Below are positions 1 through 8,766 of a DNA stretch of 64,000 nt, one piece after another (position 1 is the stretch's first letter; every line of letters starts with the position of its first letter). The notes under the pieces are model-generated. The model was not told the origin of the DNA, did not search any database, and saw only the letters and a list, made by a program, of their open reading frames with translations. The stretch comes from Mycobacterium sp. 050128 (GTDB taxonomy: Bacteria > Actinomycetota > Actinomycetes > Mycobacteriales > Mycobacteriaceae), in NCBI RefSeq assembly GCF_036409155.1, contig NZ_JAZGLW010000001.1, positions 1,054,001 through 1,118,000 of the forward strand. The letters are read 5' to 3'. The position numbers and the translations under genes are program-made.

Positions 1-1441
1 CGTGTCCGCTGATCAGGTCCTCGACCTCGGCGGGGAACACGTTCTCGCCGCCGGAGACGATCATCTCGTCGTCGCGGCCGCTGACATACAGCAGGCCGTG
101 TTCGTCGAAGTAGCCGACGTCGCCCGACGACATCAGGCCGTCGATGATCTGCTTGTGCCCGCCGCCCGTGTAGCCCTCGAACGGGAAGGCATTGCCGACG
201 AAGATGCGTCCCACGTCGCCCTGGGGCACCTCGTTGCCGTTGTCGTCGAGGATCTTGACCTTCACACCCTTGACGACCGGGCCGACCGTCGAGGCGTTGC
301 GTTCCAGGTCCTCGGGCCGGGCGATCGTCGCGAACGCGATCTCGGTCGAGCCGTACATGTTGTAGACGACCGGACCGATGTCTTTCAGGGCGCGGTTGGC
401 CAACTCGGCGCCCAGCTGAGATCCGGACACGAAGATGATCTTCAGGCTGGACAAGTCGGGCTTGGAGTCCATCTTCTCCAGCGTGTCGAGGATGCGCGAC
501 AGCATCACCGGCACCACGACCATGGCCGTGACCTTGTGCTTCTCGATGTCTTCCAGCACCAGCGGTGGTTTGAATTTGCGCCGCAACACCAGCGTCGAGC
601 CGAGGAACATCGCGATGGTGGCGTGCAGGTAGCCGAGCGCGTGGAACATCGGCGCCGGCAGCGAGGTGACCTCGTTGGCCTTGAACGGAACGTGCGACAG
701 GATGCCCCCGACGGGGGCCAGGGTGGGCGGGGTACTGCGGTTGGCGCCCTTGGGTGTCCCGGTCGTGCCGCTGGTCAGGATGATGATCGACGCGTGTTTG
801 CCGGCCTTGGGCGCGGGCTCGGAGCTGCTGCGCTTGATCAGGTCGGCGAGCGTCTCGTCGGTGCTGCCCGAGTCCTCGTCGCTGTCCGGATTAGTGCCCA
901 GCGCGCGCAGCTTGCCGAGTTCGGGCTCAGCCTTGCTGACGGCGTTGGTGTATTCGTCGTCGTAGATGATGACCTTGGCGCCTTCGCGCTCGGAGACCTC
1001 TTTGATCTGCGGTCCGGAGAATTCGCTGTTGAGCAGGATGATGCGAGCACCGACGCGGGCCGCGCCGTAGTTGGCGATGACGAACCAGCGGTGGTTGCGG
1101 GCCAGGATGGCGACGCCGTCGCCGCCCTTGACGCCCTTTTCGATCAGGCCGTTGGCCACGGCGTGGGCGGCCTCGTCGAGCTCGCGGTAGCTGAACTCGC
1201 CGTCCTCGTCGATCAGCGCCGCGCGGTCGGGAGTCCGTCTGGCGTTAAGCGAGGGCAGCATGCCGAACTCGCCCCACTTCGCGATGTCGGTTGCCATGGC
1301 GGCGGTCTTCAGCGGCGACTCCAGCTTGAATGCGCCCGCCTCGAAGATCTTCCGCACGTAATGCAGCTCCGCCGAACCGCGTTCGACATACTGCTGGACC
1401 TTGGATACGGCGTGCCCGGGCAGGCCAGGAAGGTTAGGCAT
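1..1441 (-). CDS. fadD2: Long-chain fatty-acid-CoA ligase FadD2, C-terminus cut by window edge
   Basis: This ATP-dependent acyl-CoA synthetase activates fatty acids to acyl-AMP and then acyl-CoA in the cytosol. About 480 residues are visible, starting at the ATG read from 1441 (MPNLPGLPG). The AMP-binding P-loop LTSGTTGTPKG, the A5-type YGSTE motif and the hinge region (SGRDDEMIVSGGENVFPAE) are all present. Roughly the last 80 residues, which carry the catalytic lysine of the small C-terminal domain, lie beyond base 1. It matches M. tuberculosis Rv0270 in content and position. It is divergent from polD2 across a 58-base gap. The family is certain; the natural substrate length cannot be read from the sequence. 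Confidence 0.93.
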   Translation of the reverse strand, partial: MPNLPGLPGHAVSKVQQYVERGSAELHYVRKIFEAGAFKLESPLKTAAMATDIAKWGEFGMLPSLNARRTPDRAALIDEDGEFSYRELDEAAHAVANGLIEKGVKGGDGVAILARNHRWFVIANYGAARVGARIILLNSEFSGPQIKEVSEREGAKVIIYDDEYTNAVSKAEPELGKLRALGTNPDSDEDSGSTDETLADLIKRSSSEPAPKAGKHASIIILTSGTTGTPKGANRSTPPTLAPVGGILSHVPFKANEVTSLPAPMFHALGYLHATIAMFLGSTLVLRRKFKPPLVLEDIEKHKVTAMVVVPVMLSRILDTLEKMDSKPDLSSLKIIFVSGSQLGAELANRALKDIGPVVYNMYGSTEIAFATIARPEDLERNASTVGPVVKGVKVKILDDNGNEVPQGDVGRIFVGNAFPFEGYTGGGHKQIIDGLMSSGDVGYFDEHGLLYVSGRDDEMIVSGGENVFPAEVEDLISGH

Positions 1442-1477
1442 AACCTCACCATATGTGACGCGGGTCGCAACGCGGCC

Positions 1478-1489
1478 AGAAAATTTTCT
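1478..1489. promoter_or_regulatory. 12-bp perfect palindrome between divergent fadD2 and polD2
   Basis: AGAAAATTTTCT is a perfect palindrome and an AT-rich island in otherwise GC-rich DNA. It sits in the only gap between the two divergent genes. It could be a regulator site or part of a promoter; no regulator is identified. Confidence 0.3.
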
Positions 1490-1499
1490 CGGAATTACG

Positions 1500-2801
1500 A
1501 TGAACGTCATGGCCGGTCCGGTGTCATTGGAGGTTGCCGGGCACCACGTCACGGTCACCCACCCGGACAAGGTCGTCTTCGAAGCCCATGGTGAGACCGG
1601 GCCTTACACCAAGCTCGACCTGGTCCGCTATTACCTTTCGGTGGCCGACGCAGCGTTGCGGGGTGTGGCCGGGCGCCCGATGATCCTCAAGCGCTTCGTC
1701 AAGGGAATCGCGCACGAGGCGGTGTTCCAGAAGCGTGCGCCGACGAAGCGGCCGGACTGGGTCGACGTCGCCGAGCTCCACTACGCGCGGGGCACGTCGG
1801 CCGCCGAGGCCGTCATCCACGACGCCGCCGGGCTGGCGTGGGCGATCAACCTGGGCTGTGTGGACCTCAACCCGCATCCGGTGCTCGCCACCGACCTCGA
1901 CCACCCCGACGAGCTGCGCGTCGACCTGGACCCGATGCCCGGGGTCGACTGGCGGGGCATTGTCGACGTGGCCCTGGTGGCCCGCGAGGTGCTGGAGGAC
2001 TACGGCCTGGTCGCGTGGCCGAAGACGTCCGGGTCGCGCGGCTTTCACATCTACGCCCGCATCGCGCCGCGCTGGGAGTTCCGTCAGGTCCGGCTGGCTG
2101 CCCAGACCGTGGCCCGTGAGGTGGAACGGCGAGTGCCCGACGCCGCGACCAGCCGCTGGTGGAAGGAAGAGCGCGAGGGGGTGTTCGTCGACTTCAACCA
2201 GAACGCGAAGGACCGCACGGTCGCGTCCGCCTACTCGGTGCGGGCCACTGCGGACGCCCGGGTGTCGACGCCGCTGCATTGGGACGAGGTCGCCGGCTGC
2301 CGGCCGGAGGCGTTCACGATCGCTACCGTTCCCGACCGGTTCGCCGATATCGGCGACCCGTGGGCGGGGATGGACGAGGCGGTCGGTGACCTGGACCGGC
2401 TGCTGATGCTGGCCGAGGAGATGGGCCCGCCGGAGCGGGCGCCGCGCGGCGCGGCAAAGAGTGCCGACGGGCGCCGTCGGTCCTCGATGCCACTGATCGA
2501 GATCGCCCGGACCAAGACCAAGGACGAGGCGATGGCCGCGCTGGACATCTGGCGCGACCGCTATCCCGCCGTCGCCGAGCGGTTGGCGCCGGCCGATGTG
2601 CTGGTCGACGGCATGCGCGGGCCGAGTTCGATCTGGTACCGGATCCGGATCAACCTGCAGCATGTTCCCGTCGACCAGCGCCCGCCGCAGCAGGAGCTGA
2701 TCGCCGACTACAGCCCTTGGAACAAGGAGGGGCACCATACGCCGCCGGCTTCCCGGCCGGGCGCCGCGGGTACGGGAGAATTGCCGCATGCCCGCGACTG
2801 A
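1500..2801 (+). CDS. LigD-polymerase-domain-like primase/polymerase, PolD2 type
   Basis: Stand-alone archaeo-eukaryotic primase-like polymerase related to the PolDom of LigD, matching M. tuberculosis Rv0269c. Such enzymes add ribo- or deoxynucleotides and are linked to DNA gap filling. The catalytic acidic pair is visible in RVDLDPMPG (about residues 140-150), followed by TSGSRGFHIYAR and the VDFNQNAKDRTVASAYS motif typical of PolDom. Start candidates are ATG 1500 and ATG 1509, with no strong ribosome site for either. The family usually ends at a DYSPW motif; here about 20 extra residues (rich in Pro/Gly/Ala) follow it, reading 14 bases into the TetR gene. No ligase domain is attached and no Ku gene lies nearby. 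Confidence 0.85.
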   Translation: MNVMAGPVSLEVAGHHVTVTHPDKVVFEAHGETGPYTKLDLVRYYLSVADAALRGVAGRPMILKRFVKGIAHEAVFQKRAPTKRPDWVDVAELHYARGTSAAEAVIHDAAGLAWAINLGCVDLNPHPVLATDLDHPDELRVDLDPMPGVDWRGIVDVALVAREVLEDYGLVAWPKTSGSRGFHIYARIAPRWEFRQVRLAAQTVAREVERRVPDAATSRWWKEEREGVFVDFNQNAKDRTVASAYSVRATADARVSTPLHWDEVAGCRPEAFTIATVPDRFADIGDPWAGMDEAVGDLDRLLMLAEEMGPPERAPRGAAKSADGRRRSSMPLIEIARTKTKDEAMAALDIWRDRYPAVAERLAPADVLVDGMRGPSSIWYRIRINLQHVPVDQRPPQQELIADYSPWNKEGHHTPPASRPGAAGTGELPHARD

Positions 2802-3372
2802 TCAACCCCTGGGTCTGCGGGAGCGCAAGAAGCTCAAGACCCGCCAGGCCATCAGGCGCGAGGCGTTCCGCCTGATCGATGCGAACGGCTATGCGGCCAC
2901 CACCGTCGAGCAGATCGCCGAGGCCGCCGAGGTGTCGCCGAGCACCTTCTTCCGCTACTTCGGATCCAAGGAGTCGTTGCTGCTCGCCGACGACCTGGAC
3001 CCGCTGATCTTCGCGGCCTTCGAGACGCAGCCGCCCGAGCTGTCGCCCACCGAGGCGATCCGCCGGGCCTACACCGAAGTCATGGCCGCGCTGCCCGCTG
3101 AGCAGTTGGATTTCGAGAACACCCGGCAGCGGCTGATGTTCTCGATACCCGAGCTCAAGGCCGCCATGTACGACGAGTACTACCGCACCGTCAACGTCGT
3201 TGCCGAGATGGTCGGGCGCCGAATCGGCCGTCCCGCAGACGATTTCGAAGTACGGGTGTTCGCGGGAGCACTGACCGGTGCGATGATGGCCGCCGCCGAC
3301 AGCGCGCCACCGACGGCCGCGACGATCTATCGGGCCCTGGACTTCGTCGACGCCGGCATGCCGCTGCGGTGA
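2788..3372 (+). CDS. TetR family transcriptional regulator
   Basis: A 194-residue TetR repressor. The N-terminal helix-turn-helix is clear (ATTVEQIAEAAEVSPSTFFRYFGSKESLL, about residues 37-65, given here in outline), and the C-terminal ligand domain is of the type often found in mycobacterial regulators with a long helical tail. It begins inside the last 14 bases of the PolD2 gene, so the two are translationally coupled or co-transcribed. At this place M. tuberculosis has Rv0268c to Rv0266c instead. The ligand is unknown. Confidence 0.85.
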   Translation: MPATDQPLGLRERKKLKTRQAIRREAFRLIDANGYAATTVEQIAEAAEVSPSTFFRYFGSKESLLLADDLDPLIFAAFETQPPELSPTEAIRRAYTEVMAALPAEQLDFENTRQRLMFSIPELKAAMYDEYYRTVNVVAEMVGRRIGRPADDFEVRVFAGALTGAMMAAADSAPPTAATIYRALDFVDAGMPLR

Positions 3373-3428
3373 GCGGCAAAACCGCGCGGCGATGCAGGTC
3401 AGCGTCGGCGACGCGATACTCTCACGCG

Positions 3429-4427
3429 ATGCGACAGGGATGGAATCGGCGGGGGTTCTTGCAGCTCGCCGGTGCCGCCGCGGCCGCCGCGGCGGCCGGG
3501 CCGGCGGCGGGGTGCTCGGATCCCAAACCGCCGGCGGGCGCTCCCGGCAGCGAAGGCGTGACAATCACCCATCTTTTCGGTCAGACCGTCATCAAGACGC
3601 CGCCCAAACGTGTGGTCAGCGCGGGCTACACCGAGCAAGATGACCTGCTCGCCGTCGGCGTCGTACCGATCGCGGTGACCAACTGGTTCGGTGACCAGCC
3701 GTTCGCGGTGTGGCCGTGGGCCCAGCCCAAGCTCGGCGGCGCGCAGCCCGTGGTGCTGAACCTGGACAATGGGATAGCCGTCGACCAGATCTCTGGCCTG
3801 AAACCCGATTTGATCGTCGCCATCAACGCCGGCTTGGACGCCGACACCTACCAGAAGCTGGCCGCGATCGCCCCGACCATCGCGCAGTCCGACGGCGACG
3901 CGTTCTTCGAGCCGTGGAAGGACCAGGCCACCGCGGTCGGCCAGGCGGTGTTTCAGGCCGACCAGATGAAGACGCTCATCGATAGCGTCGACAAGCAGTT
4001 CGTCGCCGTCGCCCAGAATCACCCGCAGTGGAAGACCAAGCGCGCGTTGCTGATGCAGGGCACCCTGTTCCGGGGCACCGTGGTCGCCACCGCGGCGGGC
4101 TGGCGAACCGACTTCCTCAACCAGATGGGTTTGGTCATCGCCGACAGCATCAAGCCTTTCGTCAGCGATCACCGCGCCGTCATCCCGCGCGACCAGATCA
4201 AAACGGTGCTCGATTCCGCCGACGTGGTGATCTGGACGACCGAGAGTCCCGACGAGCAGAAGGCGCTGCTGGCCGACCCTGAGGTCGCGGGATCGCAGGC
4301 GACCGCGCAGAACCGCCATGTCTTCACCACCAAGGACCAGGCCGGTGCGATCGCTTTCGCGTCGCCGCTGAGCTACCCGATGGTCGCCGATCAGCTGCCC
4401 CCACTGATCGGCAAAGTGCTCGGATAG
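3429..4427 (+). CDS. Iron-siderophore ABC transporter substrate-binding lipoprotein, FecB-like
   Basis: Periplasmic binding protein of the FecB/FepB type, matching Rv0265c. The 332-residue product starts at ATG 3429 with a twin-arginine-like stretch (WNRRGFLQLAG), an alanine-rich core and a lipobox ending GPAAGC, so it is probably exported and lipidated at that cysteine. The mature part shows the usual start of the family (IKTPPKRVVSAGYTEQDDLLA) and the later DVVIW segment. An upstream GTG at 3369 is in frame but would bury the signal peptide. No permease or ATPase is adjacent, so it must work with components encoded elsewhere or act only as a receptor. Confidence 0.88.
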   Translation: MRQGWNRRGFLQLAGAAAAAAAAGPAAGCSDPKPPAGAPGSEGVTITHLFGQTVIKTPPKRVVSAGYTEQDDLLAVGVVPIAVTNWFGDQPFAVWPWAQPKLGGAQPVVLNLDNGIAVDQISGLKPDLIVAINAGLDADTYQKLAAIAPTIAQSDGDAFFEPWKDQATAVGQAVFQADQMKTLIDSVDKQFVAVAQNHPQWKTKRALLMQGTLFRGTVVATAAGWRTDFLNQMGLVIADSIKPFVSDHRAVIPRDQIKTVLDSADVVIWTTESPDEQKALLADPEVAGSQATAQNRHVFTTKDQAGAIAFASPLSYPMVADQLPPLIGKVLG

Positions 4428-4526
4428 CCCCGGCTCTTTGTGCGTTCGCTAAGGCAGCTCTGGCAGTGCTCGAAAATCCGGACCCGGCCTCTTTGCCTGC
4501 GCCGATTCCGAAGTTACCGTTCAGTA

Positions 4527-5189
4527 ATGAGCGTGACGGATCTCCCCGCGGACGTGTCGACCGAGCTGGTCGGCAACGTCGTTTTGGACTACGGCGACCA
4601 GGCGCTGTTGGTGCAATGTGGCAGCACCGCAGAGGTATTGGCATGGGCGGACACGTTGCGTGCGGCGGTGCTGCCCGGCGTGCTCGACATCGTTCCCGCC
4701 GCCCGTACGGTGCTGGTCAAACTCGACGGCCCGCGCTATCAGGGCGTCATCCGTCAGCGACTACGGAAACTGCGGATCACCGCGGACACGGCCGCTCCGG
4801 CCGAGCGCACCCCCGACGTGGTGATCGACGTCGTCTACGACGGTCCGGATCTCGCCGAGGTCGCCAACCACACCGGGCTGACGACCGGACAGGTCGTCGA
4901 CGCCCACACCGCCACGCTGTGGCGAGTCGGATTCAGTGGATTCGCACCGGGTTTCGCATACCTCGTCGACGGCGATCCGCGGCTGCGGGTGCCGCGCCGC
5001 GCCGAGCCTCGCACCTCGGTACCGGCCGGCTCCGTCGCACTCGCGGGTGAGTTCAGCGCGATCTATCCACGCCAATCCCCCGGCGGCTGGCAACTCATCG
5101 GTCGCACCGACGCGGTCCTGTGGGACCTGACGCGGTCCGATCCGGCGCTGCTGACGCAGGGCATGTGGGTTCAATTCCGGGCCGCGTGA
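4527..5189 (+). CDS. pxpB: 5-oxoprolinase subunit PxpB / KipI-like
   Basis: 220 residues with the allophanate-hydrolase subunit 1 fold, matching Rv0264c. The conserved features are the [10 protein letters not shown] start and the GFAPGFAYL motif near residue 140, with [16 protein letters not shown] behind it. In bacteria PxpB acts with PxpC and PxpA to open 5-oxoproline with ATP. Start ATG 4527 was chosen because it gives the normal length; the upstream in-frame start at 4440 adds non-conserved residues. pxpC follows after 14 bases. No pxpA (LamB/YcsF) is visible in the window. Confidence 0.85.
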   Translation: MSVTDLPADVSTELVGNVVLDYGDQALLVQCGSTAEVLAWADTLRAAVLPGVLDIVPAARTVLVKLDGPRYQGVIRQRLRKLRITADTAAPAERTPDVVIDVVYDGPDLAEVANHTGLTTGQVVDAHTATLWRVGFSGFAPGFAYLVDGDPRLRVPRRAEPRTSVPAGSVALAGEFSAIYPRQSPGGWQLIGRTDAVLWDLTRSDPALLTQGMWVQFRAA

Positions 5190-5203
5190 TCAAGGAGCAT
5201 GCC

Positions 5204-6109
5204 GTGACAAAGTCCGATATCAAGCTGGAAATCCTGCGCACCGGACCACTGGCCGTCCTGCAAGACCTCGGCCGGATCGGGCAGGCCCACCTCGGCGTCG
5301 GCCGGTCCGGCGCCGCCGACCGCCGCTCGCACAGACTCGCCAATCGGCTGGTCGCCAACCCCGACGATCGCGCCACCGTCGAAGTCACCTTCGGCGGATT
5401 CGCCGCCCGGGTGCACGGCGGCGACGTCGACATCGCGGTGACCGGCGCCGACGCCGACCCGTCGGTCAACGGAATCAAGTTCGGTACCAACAGCATTCAC
5501 CACGTCCGCGACGGCCAAGTGATTTCGCTGGGCACCCCGCGAGCCGGCCTGCGGACGTATCTGGCGGTGCGTGGCGGCATTTCGGTGCAGCCGGTGCTGG
5601 GCTCGCGCAGCTACGACGTGATGTCGGCGATCGGCCCGTCGCCATTGTCCCCCGGCGACCGGCTGCCCGTCGGCGCGCACACCGACGAGTACCCCGAACT
5701 CGACCAGGCCCCTGTTGCGGCCATCAACGCCGACACCGTGGAGCTGCTGGCGGTACCCGGACCACGCGACGACTGGTTCGTCGATCCCGATGTGCTTGTC
5801 CACAGCGACTGGGTGTCGTCGGATCGCAGCGACCGGGTGGGGATGCGGCTGGTCGGCGGCCGTCCTCTGCAATACCGCTTTCCCGACCGACAGCTACCCA
5901 GCGAGGGTGCCACCCGCGGCGCGATCCAGGTGCCGCCCAACGGATTACCGGTGATTCTGGGGCCTGATCATCCGATCACCGGCGGTTACCCGGTGATCGG
6001 CGTGGTGATCGACGAGGACATCGACAAGGTCGCCCAGGTGCGGGCGGGCCAGCACGTGCGACTGCACTGGGCGCGGCCCCGATTGCCGGTGGGCGCCCCG
6101 TCGCATTAG
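5204..6109 (+). CDS. pxpC: 5-oxoprolinase subunit PxpC / KipA-like
   Basis: 301 residues, allophanate-hydrolase subunit 2 family, matching Rv0263c. Characteristic motifs are [20 protein letters not shown] at the start, the [16 protein letters not shown] segment and the GGYPVIGVV motif near the end. GTG 5204 is preceded by AAGGAG with six bases of spacing, which decides the start over the longer frame opening at 5120. It forms a unit with pxpB. KipA/KipI in Bacillus instead control a sporulation kinase, but there is no sign of that system here. Confidence 0.85.
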   Translation: MTKSDIKLEILRTGPLAVLQDLGRIGQAHLGVGRSGAADRRSHRLANRLVANPDDRATVEVTFGGFAARVHGGDVDIAVTGADADPSVNGIKFGTNSIHHVRDGQVISLGTPRAGLRTYLAVRGGISVQPVLGSRSYDVMSAIGPSPLSPGDRLPVGAHTDEYPELDQAPVAAINADTVELLAVPGPRDDWFVDPDVLVHSDWVSSDRSDRVGMRLVGGRPLQYRFPDRQLPSEGATRGAIQVPPNGLPVILGPDHPITGGYPVIGVVIDEDIDKVAQVRAGQHVRLHWARPRLPVGAPSH

Positions 6110-6153
6110 ACATCGGGCGTAGTCCAGATGCGCGCCCGGCGACAACGTTGTAG

Positions 6154-6708
<555 letters not shown>

Positions 6709-6748
6709 CGCAGGCCGACGGTTTACGCGAAATCTCCCTCACCCCAGC

Positions 6749-6760
6749 GTGATTCATCAC
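6749..6760. promoter_or_regulatory. Inverted repeat GTGAT-TC-ATCAC upstream of narK3
   Basis: Within the 223-base gap before narK3, the sequence GTGATTCATCAC is a perfect inverted repeat with a two-base centre. A related nine-base palindrome, GTGAATCAC (8471-8479), lies upstream of the second narK copy. This suggests a shared regulator, although the spacing does not fit the CRP consensus (GTGA-N6-TCAC). Confidence 0.35.
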
Positions 6761-6931
6761 ACGGCGGTTAGCTACACTGTGAGTTGTCGTCGGGCCAGGC
6801 GCCGCAATCGTGGCGCACGCCACACCGATTGACCGCCCTCACACGGCCGCATGGCGAAGGGTGAGCGGAAATTCACGCCCGGGTCATTGCGGGCAGCGCT
6901 CGGGCAACAATGGATTTCTAGCGTTGTCGCC

Positions 6932-8353
6932 ATGAAACTTTCGCCGGGCCGGTCACATGTGCTTTCGAACTGGGACCCCGAAGACACCGTGGCCTGGGAG
7001 GGCGGCAACGACAAGATCGCCCGCCGCAATCTGATCTGGTCCGTGGCCGCCGAGCACATCGGCTTCTCGGTGTGGTCGATCTGGTCGGTGATGGTGCTGT
7101 TCATGCCGGCGTCGGTGTACGGCTTTTCCGCCGGGGACAAATTCCTGCTCGGCGCCACGGCCACCCTGGTCGGGGCGTGCCTGCGCTTCCCGTACACGTT
7201 CGCCACCGCGAAGTTCGGCGGGCGCAACTGGACGGTGTTCTCCGCGCTGGTGCTGTTGATCCCGACGGTCGGCACGATGGTGCTGCTGGCTCACCCCGGC
7301 CTGCCGCTGTGGCCATATCTGGTGTGCGCCGCGCTGGCCGGGCTCGGCGGCGGCAACTTCGCGTCGTCGATGACCAATATCAACGCGTTCTACCCACAGC
7401 GCCTGAAGGGCTGGGCGTTGGCGGTCAACGCCGGTGGCGGCAACCTTGGAGTGCCGGTGGTTCAGCTGGTCGGCCTGCTGGTGATCGCGGCCGCCGGAAA
7501 CCGGCAGCCGTATTGGGTGTGCGCCATTTACCTTGTGCTGCTGGCGATCGCCGGTATCGGCGCCGCGCTGTACATGGACAACCTGCAGCATTACCGCATC
7601 GATACGTCCACCATGCGGGCGGTACTGTCCGAGCCGCACAGCTGGGTGATCGCGCTGCTGTATATCGGCACCTTCGGCTCGTTCATCGGTTTCTCGTTCG
7701 CGTTCGGCCAGGTGTTGCAGATGAACTTCGTCGCCAGCGGTGAGAACACCGCGCAGGCCTCCCTACATGCCGCCCAAATCGCTTTTCTGGGACCACTTTT
7801 GGGCTCGGTGTCGCGGGTGTACGGCGGCAAGCTGGCCGACCGCATCGGCGGCGGCAGAGTCACGCTCGCCGTCTTCTGTTCGATGATCCTGGCCGGTGGA
7901 ATATTGGTCAGCGCAAGCACTTTCGGTAGCCATGGCGCAGGCCGGACTTCCGCTTCGACGATGGTCGGTTTCGTGATCGGCTTCGTCGCACTGTTCATCC
8001 TGTCCGGCATTGGTAATGGGTCGGTGTACAAGATGATTCCGTCGATCTTCGAGGCACGTAGTCACTCGATGCAGATGGGCGAGAACGAGCGCCGGCAGTG
8101 GTCACGTTCCATGTCCGGAGCACTGATCGGCCTCGCCGGTGCGATCGGCGCGCTGGGCGGGGTCGGCGTCAACCTGGCACTGCGGCAGTCGTATCTGCAC
8201 AGCGGCACCGCGACGTCGGCGTTCTGGGCGTTCACGTTGTGTTACGTCGCCGCCTCGATACTGACCTGGGCGGTATACGTCCGCCGTCCGCTCGAGGTGG
8301 TGGCACCGGAGGCTGCGCAGGCCGCATCGGGGGCCCGGCTGGCGACCGTATAG
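6932..8353 (+). CDS. narK3: Nitrate/nitrite transporter, NarK3 type (copy 1)
   Basis: Major facilitator superfamily membrane protein of about 473 residues with around twelve hydrophobic segments, matching Rv0261c (NarK3). The nitrate signature region GGGNFASSMTNINAFYPQ and the second glycine-rich motif GALIGLAGAIGALGGVGVNL are both present. The conserved opening NWDPEDTVAWEGGN fixes the N-terminus close to ATG 6932; the in-frame ATG 6851 would add 27 non-conserved residues. The product imports nitrate or exchanges nitrite across the membrane. It sits beside a close paralogue and upstream of the nitrite-assimilation regulator. Confidence 0.9.
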   Translation: MKLSPGRSHVLSNWDPEDTVAWEGGNDKIARRNLIWSVAAEHIGFSVWSIWSVMVLFMPASVYGFSAGDKFLLGATATLVGACLRFPYTFATAKFGGRNWTVFSALVLLIPTVGTMVLLAHPGLPLWPYLVCAALAGLGGGNFASSMTNINAFYPQRLKGWALAVNAGGGNLGVPVVQLVGLLVIAAAGNRQPYWVCAIYLVLLAIAGIGAALYMDNLQHYRIDTSTMRAVLSEPHSWVIALLYIGTFGSFIGFSFAFGQVLQMNFVASGENTAQASLHAAQIAFLGPLLGSVSRVYGGKLADRIGGGRVTLAVFCSMILAGGILVSASTFGSHGAGRTSASTMVGFVIGFVALFILSGIGNGSVYKMIPSIFEARSHSMQMGENERRQWSRSMSGALIGLAGAIGALGGVGVNLALRQSYLHSGTATSAFWAFTLCYVAASILTWAVYVRRPLEVVAPEAAQAASGARLATV

Positions 8354-8766
8354 GCGCGCGCGGTATACGCGCCATCCCGATTCGGTAGCGAACACGTTGA
8401 GCACGAAATGTATTACACCTCACACCGAATTCCACAGGCGCCCGGCCACGGTCGAGTATTGACAAGCTTTGTGAATCACTATTGCCGTAACAGCCGGCCT
8501 GAGCTGCGACGACCATCGACCTTCATGGCCCCTTCAGCGATCTACCAGATAACTAGGATTCAACTTACAGGCGATATTAGTCCGAATGAGTTGACGCAGT
8601 TCGGTTCCGAATGTGAGCATCGGAACTACGGCAGGGCATGCCTCTTAATTCGAGGCGCCCACAAGGGCATTGAGGGCCAGACTCACCACGACTCTTCCCA
8701 GTTATGGGTTGAACTGGTTGACGCCCAGACGATTTCGACCGCTCGTCCACGAAAGGTGCAGATCGC
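8354..8766. other. 413-base intergenic region between the two narK paralogues
   Basis: No convincing gene is present; one in-frame extension from 8408 runs into other frames without a protein-like sequence. The region is less GC-rich than its surroundings. It contains ACACCTCACA (8415-8424), identical to ten bases of the long inverted repeat upstream of nirB, the palindrome GTGAATCAC (8471-8479), and near the gene a GAAAGG ribosome site before ATG 8767. It probably holds an independent promoter for the second transporter. Confidence 0.5.

Noticed and set aside
1..1594. A 530-codon plus-strand frame over fadD2
   Set aside because: The opposite strand encodes an intact acyl-CoA ligase with all motifs.
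6742..6765. CRP-type site before narK3
   Set aside because: The spacing between GTGA and TCAC is four, not six bases, so it does not meet the CRP consensus; kept only as a generic inverted repeat.
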